Assembly: GCA_964596125.1 (NCBI GenBank)
Contig: CAZQRP010000032.1
Location: forward strand, 1-29,995
Length of the DNA stretch: 29,995 nucleotides
Reading direction: 5' to 3'
From: CAZQRP01 sp964596125
Lineage (GTDB): Bacteria > Chloroflexota > Dehalococcoidia > GIF9 > UBA5629
Positions 8,501 to 14,871 of the stretch are shown here, one piece after another. Under the pieces are notes generated by a model. The model had not been told where the DNA came from, searched no databases, and saw only the letters and a program-made list of their open reading frames with translations. A program made the position numbers and the translations under genes. The stretch's first letter is position 1; every line of letters starts with the position of its first letter.

Positions 8501-9666
8501 CCGCAGCCATGGAGGCCTGCGGGGCCAAGACGGTCGTACTACCGGAGCCGGACGAACGAAACCTCCTCTACAGCAATCAGGTGACATCGGGGACAGAATG
8601 TCTGCCCTACCGGGTAACTCTGGGCGATTTTATAAGATTCTACCATGAAAACGGCACTACCTTTAAAGACTTCGAGGGATTCGCTGCCGGGTCATATGGC
8701 CCATGCCGCCTTGGCAAGTATGCTATAGAGCAGATCAGGTTACTCAAAGATATCGGCATTGACCTCCCGATACGCACCACCGTATCAAACAACGCCTACC
8801 GTGATATAAACCTCGGTCCTGAATTTGAACGGCTCGCCTGGAGAGGAATAGTAGCCACAGACTACCTGGAAAAACTCCGCTGGCGCACCCGCCCCTATGA
8901 AAAGCAGGCCGGAGCAGCAGACAGACTGTTCAGCGAATATACGAACATGCTCGCGGACGTCTTTCGCAGGAAAGAGCCTTTTGAAGATATCCTGCGGCAG
9001 GCGACTACTGAATTCGGATCACTTATAAATCCCGACCTTCCCAGAAAGCCGCTGGTTGGAATCAACGGCGAGATTTATCTGCGCTCAAATAAGTTCAGCA
9101 ACAGCAACCTGGTGAAGGTATGCGAAGATGCAGGTCTGGAAGTTATTGTTTCTCCAATGGGAGAATGGCTTAAATACACCTCATATAGAAACCTCGAGGA
9201 TGCTACAAAAGAACGAAAACTCAAGAAGATGGTAACCAGTTTTGTTAAGAAGCGTATACAAGAGCAGGACGAGCATATGGTAGCAGACAATTTCCGTAAT
9301 CTGCTGGACACAAGAGAGCCTTCTACATCCGAACTACTGGAGCGGACAAGCCGGTATCTTTCCCCCAAGTGCGGCAGCGAGGCAGTTCTCAGTATAGGTT
9401 GTGGAATCGAATGGATGGAAAATCCCGGCTTCGCCGGTGTGATATCGGTAATGCCTCATGGGTGTATGCCCGGCGGAATCGTGGCTGCAATGGCGGAAAA
9501 GTTCAGCACAGTCTATCAAAAGCCCTGGATAAGCCTCACCTACGACGGCTTTCTGGAAAGCAACAACCTGGCGAGGATCAACAGCTTTGCCGAAGTCATC
9601 AAATTTTGTAGTAAAGAAGCCTCAGAAAAGATAGAGGTTGAAATGAGCAATTTAAAACGGGGGTAG
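5503..9666 (+). CDS. Giant 2-hydroxyacyl-CoA dehydratase activase-related protein (two BcrA/BadF ATPase domains + DUF2229 + HgdB-like region)
   Basis: The 1387-residue protein starts with two tandem ASKHA-type ATPase domains of the BadF/BadG/BcrA/BcrD family. Domain 1 has GIDIGSVNTK at 6-15 and CAAGTG at 128-133. Domain 2 has LGVDVGSTSTK at 308-318, GGQDSK near 407 and CAAGTG at 431-436. These folds hydrolyse ATP to drive low-potential electron transfer. A cysteine cluster follows (C591, C594, C598), then a DUF2229 segment starting at GIPRALLVYD (about 655) and a C-terminal region with conserved cysteines (C1033, C1068, C1300, C1321) resembling the cluster-binding dehydratase/double-cubane family. 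Members of about 1400 residues are known in anaerobes; their substrates are mostly unestablished. No separate HgdA/HgdB-type dehydratase subunits are in the window. The downstream SpoIIM-like gene begins 8 bp after its stop. Confidence 0.9.
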   Translation: MSYSLGIDIGSVNTKLSLINENNRAIYFDTEKITAGPSAAVTTLIARLGQNFNLEQIVSAGVSGSGKNVIPKELDWAEYSSSLSIASGILHYHPEAKTILQIGGQTSLVIVLEDGLKKPWKVASNPLCAAGTGRFMEQQAYRLGIRIDDFASLALQCDDRPPRIAARCSVFAKTDLIHLQQKGVKVEAMLYALCESIARMVVSLKKGDFEEPIYFVGGVAANSAIVKSLDAALSARNNSPVRVIVPENYLHIEALGSALLSTGKRARMVLLPETDVRKSYFEMPRLEPFHQQDSTKDGTIERRCLGYLGVDVGSTSTKAVILDESGKKVLAKHYLMTAGRPVDAVKEVFRNLLGNGADKAKIAGAGVTGSGRYLIGSLIGADLIKNEITAQTRAAAEIDADADIIEIGGQDSKLVIKRNGIVVDYQMNKACAAGTGSFIDELAEMLEVSVKNGEFANLAFEAPYTIDLGTRCAAFMGQAVAAAQQEGIPLGIITASLSNSIARNYLSKVVGNKKLGSKIILTGAVFYNQAVVSAFYKQLEGKTLTVAEHKEISGAIGAALLAKEELSGQVSKFKGFQEVIDAECTLSTFTCKGCDNNCTITRMQMPDEKPTFYGSRCDRYDSTIDQAKIETFFDDREKLLFRDYSEGSGTGPSVGIPRALLVYDYAPLLIGFLNALNVKVVLSSKTTKEIMEQSVELSYTDSCFPVKLLHGHVANLKDVDYILYPCAIRLGEKEGDENQKYACPLVQASPFIIRQVLGLGERLLTPIIDLSRGNADIINNLANVGVKMGFSRKNSRMAALAGIRAQQRFEADRAALGEKLLQQVRESDQLGVVLFARSYMSQDSGANLGIAEKLAQLGVVPIPLDFLPLNSVSPRKYSDRPYWLYESKHIAGAAITEADPRLYGLALTNFGCGPNSFILTMMEDIMGSKPLGQLEIDEHAAEAGIVTRLEAFVDTIKGFARASKKFEARHKDIYRGTSAFINSQKTLLIPRMAAHAVIIAAAMEACGAKTVVLPEPDERNLLYSNQVTSGTECLPYRVTLGDFIRFYHENGTTFKDFEGFAAGSYGPCRLGKYAIEQIRLLKDIGIDLPIRTTVSNNAYRDINLGPEFERLAWRGIVATDYLEKLRWRTRPYEKQAGAADRLFSEYTNMLADVFRRKEPFEDILRQATTEFGSLINPDLPRKPLVGINGEIYLRSNKFSNSNLVKVCEDAGLEVIVSPMGEWLKYTSYRNLEDATKERKLKKMVTSFVKKRIQEQDEHMVADNFRNLLDTREPSTSELLERTSRYLSPKCGSEAVLSIGCGIEWMENPGFAGVISVMPHGCMPGGIVAAMAEKFSTVYQKPWISLTYDGFLESNNLARINSFAEVIKFCSKEASEKIEVEMSNLKRG

Positions 9667-9674
9667 CAGTCCAG

Positions 9675-10316
9675 TTGTTCGAAGCGAATGAAGACACAAG
9701 GGCAAACAGGCCAGTGAATGACGTGAATGATCATATTAACCGGGGAAAAAGCATCAAGCTAAGCCTTGTGGGGTCTGCTGCCCTTTTCGTGATATCGCTG
9801 GTAGTGGGACTTAATGTCCCGCCGGGCTTCTCTAACGATACACTGGCAGATTTCAGGGACACGCTCGGGCCACTGGCTTCTCTGGGTCCTCTTGCCCTGA
9901 TTTTCATTATTTTCCTTAACAACGCATTAAAGGCTCTGGGGGCGGTCATTCTGGGAATTGTCCTGGGACTACCGCCAATTATATTCTTGGTCTTCAACGG
10001 GCTCATTATCGGCGTTGTAATAGGGGGAATGAAATCTATAACCGGATACGGAGTAATCGCCGCAAGCCTGATACCACACGGGATCATAGAGATTCCTGCA
10101 CTGGTACTATCGACGGCTCTGGGCCTGATGATAGGCATGGAATCGCTGAAATATATAATCAAACGAAAGAGTATGGTGAGAACCCAGTTGCGCTATGGCC
10201 TCAAGGTCTATCTCAAATGGATTCTCATCGGCCTGTTTATTGCAGCAATAATCGAGGTCTTCATAACTCCACAGTTTGTTCTCTGGGCCGGCGGCGAGGA
10301 ACTCCTCACGCAGTAG
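9675..10316 (+). CDS. SpoIIM-like (DUF95) integral membrane protein
   Basis: A 213-residue polytopic membrane protein with about five hydrophobic segments. It carries the hallmark of the stage II sporulation protein M/DUF95 family: an NNALKALGAVILGI helix (about residues 77-90) and the PHGIIEIPALVLS motif around 134-146, followed by a Gly-rich helix. The family occurs well beyond spore formers and its molecular role outside sporulation is unknown. The longest frame starts at TTG 9675, 8 bp after the previous stop; an alternative in-frame GTG at 9714 also precedes the first helix (about residue 28). The short gap suggests co-transcription with the activase-like gene. Confidence 0.8.
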   Translation: MFEANEDTRANRPVNDVNDHINRGKSIKLSLVGSAALFVISLVVGLNVPPGFSNDTLADFRDTLGPLASLGPLALIFIIFLNNALKALGAVILGIVLGLPPIIFLVFNGLIIGVVIGGMKSITGYGVIAASLIPHGIIEIPALVLSTALGLMIGMESLKYIIKRKSMVRTQLRYGLKVYLKWILIGLFIAAIIEVFITPQFVLWAGGEELLTQ

Positions 10317-10423
10317 AAACGGAGGAGTCTCCAGGTTGATCGCTCCGGTGCATGTACCACTCAATTAAGGGTTTACCGGGAAAACTTGTTTTACAATATG
10401 CGGAGACAACCGGATGAGGACTG

Positions 10424-11686
10424 TTGGCCCGGCATAAAGATATGTCATCAACCGAACGTGAAAAACCAGGTTTCTTTTACGGCTACGTTATTGCCATAGC
10501 TGCCTTTGCTATGATGATGCTGAACTTCGGCGTAAGCTACAGTTTTGGCATCTTCTTTAATCCTCTGTCAGCCGAGTTCGGATGGACGAGGGCGTTAACT
10601 TCTGGCGCTTACTCACTGTCCACATTTATATCCGGCTTCCTGGGTATCTTTGCCGGAAAACTGACCGATTGGCTTGGTTCAAAGATAGCTGGTACAGCTT
10701 GCGGCTTCTTTTTAGGTCTCGGCTTTCTATTAATGTCACGGGTGAACGCCGTCTGGCAAGTATATCTGGTCTATGGACTGATCATAGCTGCCGGCGTAGG
10801 CAGTTGCTGGCCCATAGTAATGCCCACGGTCGCCAGGTGGTTTAGCTTGAGAAGAGGGCTGATTACCGGTATTGTCACTTCGGGAGCAGGACTGGGCATA
10901 ATAACGATTCCCCAATTTGCCAGTTGGCTCACCTACACATACGACTGGCGTCTTGCCTACGGCATCATCGGTATCGGCGCAATGGTGTTAATGATGCTGG
11001 CGGCACAGTTTCTGAAACGGGACCCCGCCCAGATAGGGCAGGTGCCTTACGGCGAGGATAAAATGAAGCAAGAAAGTGCGGCTTCAGAAATCCGTGGTCT
11101 TGATTTTGGAGAAGCCATCCGCACCGGCCAGTTCTGGATAATCTGTATCATATACTTCTGTTTCGGTTTCTGTATGCACTCGGTCATGGTGCATATTGTC
11201 CCTCATTCCATCGACATTGGAATTTCAGCAGCCAGCGCCGCCAGCGTTCTGGCTGTTATCGGCGGTTTAAATATTGTTGGAAGAATCATACTTGGAATAG
11301 CCAGTGACAGGTTTGGTGTTAAACCATCTCTTATTTTCGGGCTTGTTTTAATAGTAGCCGCCCTGCTCTGGCTGCAGTTGGCCGGGGAGTTATGGATGCT
11401 CTACGTATTCAGCATTATATTTGGCTTTGCCTATGGCGGGGTATTGTCTTTTATGGCACTTGTCCCGGCTGAATTATTCGGGCTACATTCAATTGGAGTA
11501 ATAATGGGAACGGTTACCTGTATTTTCACCATAGGTGGTGCGGCCGGACCTGTCATCTCCGGTCACATATTTGATATAACCGGCAGCTACAGTCTAGCCT
11601 TTTGGGTGGCTGCCAGTATGACCGTTATAAGTTGCGTCCTAAGTCTATTGTTAAAACCGCCCCTTAGAAACGAACAAACAACCTGA
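10424..11686 (+). CDS. MFS transporter, OFA (oxalate/formate antiporter)-like
   Basis: A 420-residue major facilitator with about 12 helices and the typical central hydrophilic loop (about residues 200-225). The N-terminal GYVIAIAAFAMMM segment and the ASDRFGVKPS loop (about 290-300, the MFS DRxG loop repeat) match the OFA branch of carboxylate exchangers. A small monocarboxylate or dicarboxylate is the likely cargo; the exact one cannot be read. The frame opens at TTG 10424, three bases after GAGGA; an in-frame ATG at 10442 is an alternative. It converges on the class II aldolase gene with a 46-bp gap that holds no obvious terminator. Confidence 0.88.
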   Translation: MARHKDMSSTEREKPGFFYGYVIAIAAFAMMMLNFGVSYSFGIFFNPLSAEFGWTRALTSGAYSLSTFISGFLGIFAGKLTDWLGSKIAGTACGFFLGLGFLLMSRVNAVWQVYLVYGLIIAAGVGSCWPIVMPTVARWFSLRRGLITGIVTSGAGLGIITIPQFASWLTYTYDWRLAYGIIGIGAMVLMMLAAQFLKRDPAQIGQVPYGEDKMKQESAASEIRGLDFGEAIRTGQFWIICIIYFCFGFCMHSVMVHIVPHSIDIGISAASAASVLAVIGGLNIVGRIILGIASDRFGVKPSLIFGLVLIVAALLWLQLAGELWMLYVFSIIFGFAYGGVLSFMALVPAELFGLHSIGVIMGTVTCIFTIGGAAGPVISGHIFDITGSYSLAFWVAASMTVISCVLSLLLKPPLRNEQTT

Positions 11687-11732
11687 AACCAAACGGCTCG
11701 ACAACAACAGTAGTTAACTGATTATAAGGCGC

Positions 11733-12410
11733 TTACTCGCTCTCGCCGTGGTGAAGACGAAAGAAAGCTTGCTCTACATCCAACGCTTCAGCAGGAAGCA
11801 GGTTCAGCTTTCCGGCGCTGAGAACGTATACATATATCTTTGCTGTTTTCTCCAGCATCTGGCAGTTGGTAAAAGCCTCCTTCATGTCCCTCCCCACGCT
11901 TAGTGCGCCATGATTTGCCAGTATCACCGCGTTCCTGGGTCCCAGCGCCGATACGACATTCTGCACCAGCTCCCGCCTGTCGGAAAGAGCATAGCCGGCT
12001 ACTTTTATATCCCCGCCGAGACAGACAACCTGGTCATCGAGAATAGCCGGGATCTCAATGCCGGCAACCGATAGAACACTGCCGAAAACGGGATGGAAAT
12101 GGATAATGGCATTTACTTTTTTACGGGCTTTATAAATACCGATATGCAGCATCGTCTCCATAGAAGGTGTACTATCTCCCTCTATGCGCTCACCGTCGCC
12201 GTTTATTATTATTATGTCATCTAAACCCAGCGAATCGTAGTAGCGCCCGCTGGGAGTAATAGCCAGCAATTCCCGGTCGTCAGGCCCGGTAAAACGCATG
12301 CTCACATTGCCCATAGTACCTACTACCAGGCCTTCCCGGACCATCTGCTGAGCCGCTTCGAGGACCGCTTTCTTTTCAGTGTTCCACATGTGGACTATTC
12401 TCCCATTCAC
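11733..12410 (-). CDS. Class II aldolase/adducin-family protein (fuculose-phosphate-aldolase-like)
   Basis: Zn-dependent sugar-phosphate aldolase fold. The metal ligands are visible as HFH (H104, H106) and NHG (H167), with a candidate catalytic glutamate in PSMET (E85), the layout of L-fuculose-1-phosphate aldolase. GTMGNVSMR (31-39) is the usual phosphate-binding segment. The length of 225 residues is normal. Met8 (12389) is an alternative start. The gene lies downstream of the Zn-alcohol dehydrogenase and LsrF-like aldolase on the same strand but is now separated from them by the 3.26-kb mobile element, so it may once have belonged to their operon. The reaction would be retro-aldol cleavage of a phosphorylated sugar to DHAP and an aldehyde; the substrate is inferred. 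Confidence 0.88.
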   Translation of the reverse strand: MNGRIVHMWNTEKKAVLEAAQQMVREGLVVGTMGNVSMRFTGPDDRELLAITPSGRYYDSLGLDDIIIINGDGERIEGDSTPSMETMLHIGIYKARKKVNAIIHFHPVFGSVLSVAGIEIPAILDDQVVCLGGDIKVAGYALSDRRELVQNVVSALGPRNAVILANHGALSVGRDMKEAFTNCQMLEKTAKIYVYVLSAGKLNLLPAEALDVEQAFFRLHHGESE

Positions 12411-12595
12411 AGTGACTAAAAACCATTGTCCGGCGCTGCCAACCGTAATCCGTATTGCCTCGCATTACAGCCATGTTAAAACCCCGACTGCCCGGCTGTC
12501 AAGGAACATAGCCAGTTCAGATAAGGCCGTACAGGATACAAGGTAGCATATTCAAGATAACCTTCAAGATATTGATTGTGCAAGGGGTAATGTCA

Positions 12596-12603
12596 AGCAT
12601 GTC
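12596..12603. repeat. Left target-site duplication (imperfect)
   Basis: AGCATGTC immediately outside the left terminal repeat matches ACCATGTC outside the right repeat at 7 of 8 positions. Eight bases is the expected duplication length for IS1595-family insertions. Confidence 0.65.
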
Positions 12604-12629
12604 GGCGATTATCTCTTTGACACACCAAA
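12604..12629 (+). repeat. Left terminal inverted repeat
   Basis: Begins GGCGATTA and ends with the 13-mer TTGACACACCAAA. It pairs with 15839-15864 at 21 of 26 positions, with all 13 inner bases identical. A TTGACA occurs here too, but no -10 box lies at the right distance, so unlike the right end it is not a convincing promoter. Confidence 0.85.
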
Positions 12630-12653
12630 GAAGTGGTAAATAGAGACTACCTA

Positions 12654-13307
12654 TTACTGTGAAGTATTAATGTCAAAACCTAATTGTGTATGAGACTCTT
12701 GTCTACTATAACTCGTTAAATCAGCAATTTGGTCGTAATCTGCCCTATTTATCCAATAACAATGAGTATCTATAGAATAAAGTGCCCGTTTATGCCTATT
12801 ATCGCCCCCATCAATACCAACCACTTCAACTTTACATTTATCCTTACATCTAGTTTTTACTAACTCTAATGCAGGTTTAAGGTCGGTATCAGCAGAAACT
12901 AGAATACCAACATCATGATTATGGTCAATTGCAAGTATAATAAAATCTATTGCTAACTGAACATCAACGCCTTTTTGTTGTGCCCCTTGTCCAGGTAAAT
13001 ATCTTAGTGGGCGTGCAATTACCTTAATTTCATCTCTTTCCCATGCATTTTTTTGATTAATATATGCATTATAAGTAAATGGCTCTCTACGATTACTTGG
13101 GATTCCTGTATATACTCGTATTTCTTTTAATTGTCTGGAAACGTCATTATACGGACAACGAGACTCAATTAATTTAGCTAATTTAACAAAATTAATTTGC
13201 CCGTAACAACTAGAATCTTCTCTACTGAAAAAGGTATGCCGTGCAGAATTATACACATTCTGTGCATCTACAAAAAGAGTGTATGTTTCTGTTCTATTTA
13301 TGTCCAT
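12654..13307 (-). CDS. NYN-domain protein, predicted PIN-like ribonuclease (element passenger)
   Basis: A 217-residue protein of the NYN (LabA/DUF88) class, a PIN-like metal-dependent RNase fold. The acidic active-site set is visible: D14 and N17 in FVDAQNVYN, D115 and D121 in KGVDVQLAID, and D140/D142 in SADTDLKP. The start ATG at 13307 has no Shine-Dalgarno and lies 12 bases after a strong leader hairpin. Its own consensus promoter is at 13366-13394. It is transcribed in the same direction as the DUF433/PIN-like pair and is the last gene before the left terminal repeat. It may be a toxin, an RNA-processing partner or a defence nuclease; none can be chosen from sequence alone. Confidence 0.85.
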   Translation of the reverse strand: MDINRTETYTLFVDAQNVYNSARHTFFSREDSSCYGQINFVKLAKLIESRCPYNDVSRQLKEIRVYTGIPSNRREPFTYNAYINQKNAWERDEIKVIARPLRYLPGQGAQQKGVDVQLAIDFIILAIDHNHDVGILVSADTDLKPALELVKTRCKDKCKVEVVGIDGGDNRHKRALYSIDTHCYWINRADYDQIADLTSYSRQESHTQLGFDINTSQ

Positions 13308-13319
13308 GTAAAAATAAAT

Positions 13320-13352
13320 CCCGCCAATTCACTCGTAAGAGTGAAGGGCGGG
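13320..13352 (-). terminator. Leader hairpin with GNRA loop and U-rich tail in front of the NYN gene
   Basis: On the minus strand CCCGCC pairs with GGCGGG (6 bp). After a small internal loop, TTCACTC pairs with GAGTGAA (7 bp) over a four-base loop: GTAA on the plus strand, TTAC in the minus-strand transcript. The minus-strand transcript continues ATTTATTTTT, terminator-like, straight into the NYN start codon. The hairpin lies downstream of the NYN promoter, so it could act as a terminator or attenuator, or could block translation. It may also simply end the upstream toxin-pair transcript. Confidence 0.6.
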
Positions 13353-13365
13353 TAAGATTAGTGGT

Positions 13366-13394
13366 AATATAACACATAATTACATATTTGTCAA
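13366..13394 (-). promoter_or_regulatory. Strong sigma70-type promoter for the NYN gene leader
   Basis: On the minus strand TTGACA (plus 13389-13394) is followed by 17 bp and TATATT (plus 13366-13371). Predicted transcription start is near 13359, only a few bases before the hairpin at 13352-13320. The promoter sits in the 108-bp gap between the PIN-like gene and the NYN gene. Confidence 0.7.
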
Positions 13395-13415
13395 TGGGTA
13401 GAGCGATTATCATAG

Positions 13416-13988
13416 CTATTGCATACCATTAAACTGTGATTGGTATATGTTTTTAGCTTTATGTTTCGGTCTTGGTTTTTGTTCTCTTAATTTGCGAGTC
13501 TTTAATGGTATTGAAGGGTCTTCAAAGGGCAGTCTTAAACTATATTGGCTTCGTTCTAATAATGTTTTAGCATCTATAAATTTACATCCAGAAGGGTGAG
13601 CTATAGCTTCCCCACTATCCTTTTCAAAATATTTTTGCCAGTTATGACGCTGAGCAAATATTACACCAAGTAGACGTAAAATATTTTGTCCTGGTCTACC
13701 AACTCTTATGACTTGACCACCACGATAATACATTTCTGAATAAAACGAATATCTGGTTTTTGCATCTCTGTGTTTATCATGGCAAACAAGTATGTAATTA
13801 TGATTTCTAGCCCATTTTAAATATTCTGTGTCATCATTAGGTATACTTTGATGCCATGTTGCGTGAGTAGACTTAGAGCCTATTTTGCGTAATAAGAATA
13901 CCAATTCAGGATTAATATCTGAATCAATAAGAAAGCGTTCTATCTTAGACTGAGACTGCTTCTCTATCGAGATATCGTTCGTACTCAA
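13416..13988 (-). CDS. DUF5615-like PIN-fold protein, probable toxin of a DUF433 pair
   Basis: A 190-residue protein resembling the DUF5615/Mut7-C PIN-like nuclease group. It has RFLIDSDINPELVFLLRKIG (acidic residues D22, D24), then NDDTEYLKWARNHNYILVCHDK (D52, D53, D71), the usual order of acidic positions in this fold. The C-terminal 40 residues are basic (RKLREQKPRPKHK) and could bind RNA. The start codon lies inside the 3' end of the DUF433 gene (44-bp overlap), so the two proteins are translationally linked, as in toxin-antitoxin operons. Known DUF5615 proteins are usually about 110-130 residues; the extra C-terminal tail is unusual. The toxin role is inferred from pairing, not demonstrated. 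Confidence 0.72.
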   Translation of the reverse strand: MSTNDISIEKQSQSKIERFLIDSDINPELVFLLRKIGSKSTHATWHQSIPNDDTEYLKWARNHNYILVCHDKHRDAKTRYSFYSEMYYRGGQVIRVGRPGQNILRLLGVIFAQRHNWQKYFEKDSGEAIAHPSGCKFIDAKTLLERSQYSLRLPFEDPSIPLKTRKLREQKPRPKHKAKNIYQSQFNGMQ

Positions 13989-14607
13989 GTGCCTTCTCTA
14001 TTTTAATTTCTGGAATACGCCGATATAGTCTTGCTAATTTATGAATATCCTGATATTCATCAAATAAGGCAACAATTGTAGCTGTCGGAACTCTCGTATC
14101 TCTTATTACTGGTTCTCCACCCATAATATTGGGATTAACCTGAACATATTTACGAAATTGAGGAGGCACAATAATAGAAGCTTCTTCATCTATTTCTCTT
14201 AGTTCATCAAATAGGTCACCAAAACATACTTCCATTACTTTTTGTCCTAATTTAGTTGCATCTGTTACCTGCCATTGGTCTGGTCGGTCAACGTAAATGC
14301 GGTTACCGAAAACATAAACTCTTTCATTAGCCCATCCACGACTTGGTGGACCGAGCCTTTGATACATATGGTAAAGTGCTTTCGAAGCTGAATCAAAGTC
14401 TAGGTGTTTGTCCCTTAATGCTTTAATAATACGTGCCAGCGTTAAATCAGCATATGAATACCCCTCATGAGCAATTAGTCCACCTTCTTCCAAATAAAGT
14501 GATGGGCGTAATATTCCCCTTTTCTTCCAATCATATAAAGTTGAGATAGGAATACGAGCTAATCTGGAAACCTGAGAAGTTGAATATAACCCTTGTGATT
14601 CGGCCAT
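13945..14607 (-). CDS. MerR-like HTH + DUF433 protein, probable antitoxin/autoregulator
   Basis: A 220-residue, two-domain protein. Residues 7-80 form a MerR-type winged HTH (YSTSQVSRLARIPISTLYDWKKRG). Residues about 155-210 form a DUF433 domain (VNPNIMGGEPVIRDTRVPTATI), the domain that typically accompanies DUF5615 partners as an antitoxin. Start ATG at 14607 is preceded by GGAGGT at the right spacing. The stop lies 44 bp inside the PIN-like gene. A 17-bp palindrome at 14655-14671 just upstream is a candidate autoregulatory operator. The DNA-binding domain plus antitoxin domain in one chain supports a self-repressing addiction or regulatory module. Confidence 0.8.
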   Translation of the reverse strand: MAESQGLYSTSQVSRLARIPISTLYDWKKRGILRPSLYLEEGGLIAHEGYSYADLTLARIIKALRDKHLDFDSASKALYHMYQRLGPPSRGWANERVYVFGNRIYVDRPDQWQVTDATKLGQKVMEVCFGDLFDELREIDEEASIIVPPQFRKYVQVNPNIMGGEPVIRDTRVPTATIVALFDEYQDIHKLARLYRRIPEIKIEKALEYERYLDREAVSV

Positions 14608-14654
14608 AACAATTTAACCTCCATTATGTTATAATTAGATTGTCGAGGTCTAAC

Positions 14655-14671
14655 TATCCCATAATGGGGTA
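14655..14671. promoter_or_regulatory. Palindromic operator candidate upstream of the DUF433 gene
   Basis: TATCCCATAATGGGGTA is symmetrical about its central A except for one pair. It lies 48-64 bases upstream of the DUF433 start and between the divergent 50-residue ORF and the DUF433/PIN operon. A dimeric MerR-type protein would bind such a site; the regulator-operator link is inferred from position. Confidence 0.45.
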
Positions 14672-14718
14672 AATTTGGTAGATGAATCAATATCTACTTT
14701 GAAGATAATAATACATTA

Positions 14719-14871
14719 ATGGGTAAAAAGCATCAAGATACTAAACTCTCTCTACAGCCCCTTACTTTTGATGAGGCTATAACCAAACTAGCCCAAACTC
14801 CTAAACAAAAGGATTCTCAGGCTGAGGAGTCTGACAATACCAAAGAAGCCTCCCCTGAGTCTAAGTCATAA
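14719..14871 (+). CDS. Small hypothetical protein (50 aa) in the element
   Basis: A 50-residue hydrophilic protein beginning MGKKHQDTKLSLQPLTFDEA and ending in a low-complexity tail rich in Ser, Glu and Lys. The PLTFDEAITKLAQTP stretch looks like a short amphipathic helix motif seen in small hypotheticals near mobile elements. It is the only plus-strand gene in the element and its last 11 bases overlap the transposase stop region. The upstream Shine-Dalgarno is weak. I do not know a function; it could be an accessory or antitoxin-like peptide, and expression is uncertain. Confidence 0.5.
   Translation: MGKKHQDTKLSLQPLTFDEAITKLAQTPKQKDSQAEESDNTKEASPESKS

Noticed and set aside
12598..12601. 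Longer inverted repeat extending outward to CATG on both sides of the element
   Set aside because: CATG is its own reverse complement and lies within the direct 8-bp duplication. The GGC ends plus duplication explain the similarity better than a 32-bp repeat.
13320..13352. CRISPR-like or REP-type repeat
   Set aside because: The hairpin occurs once in the window; no repeated units or spacers were found.
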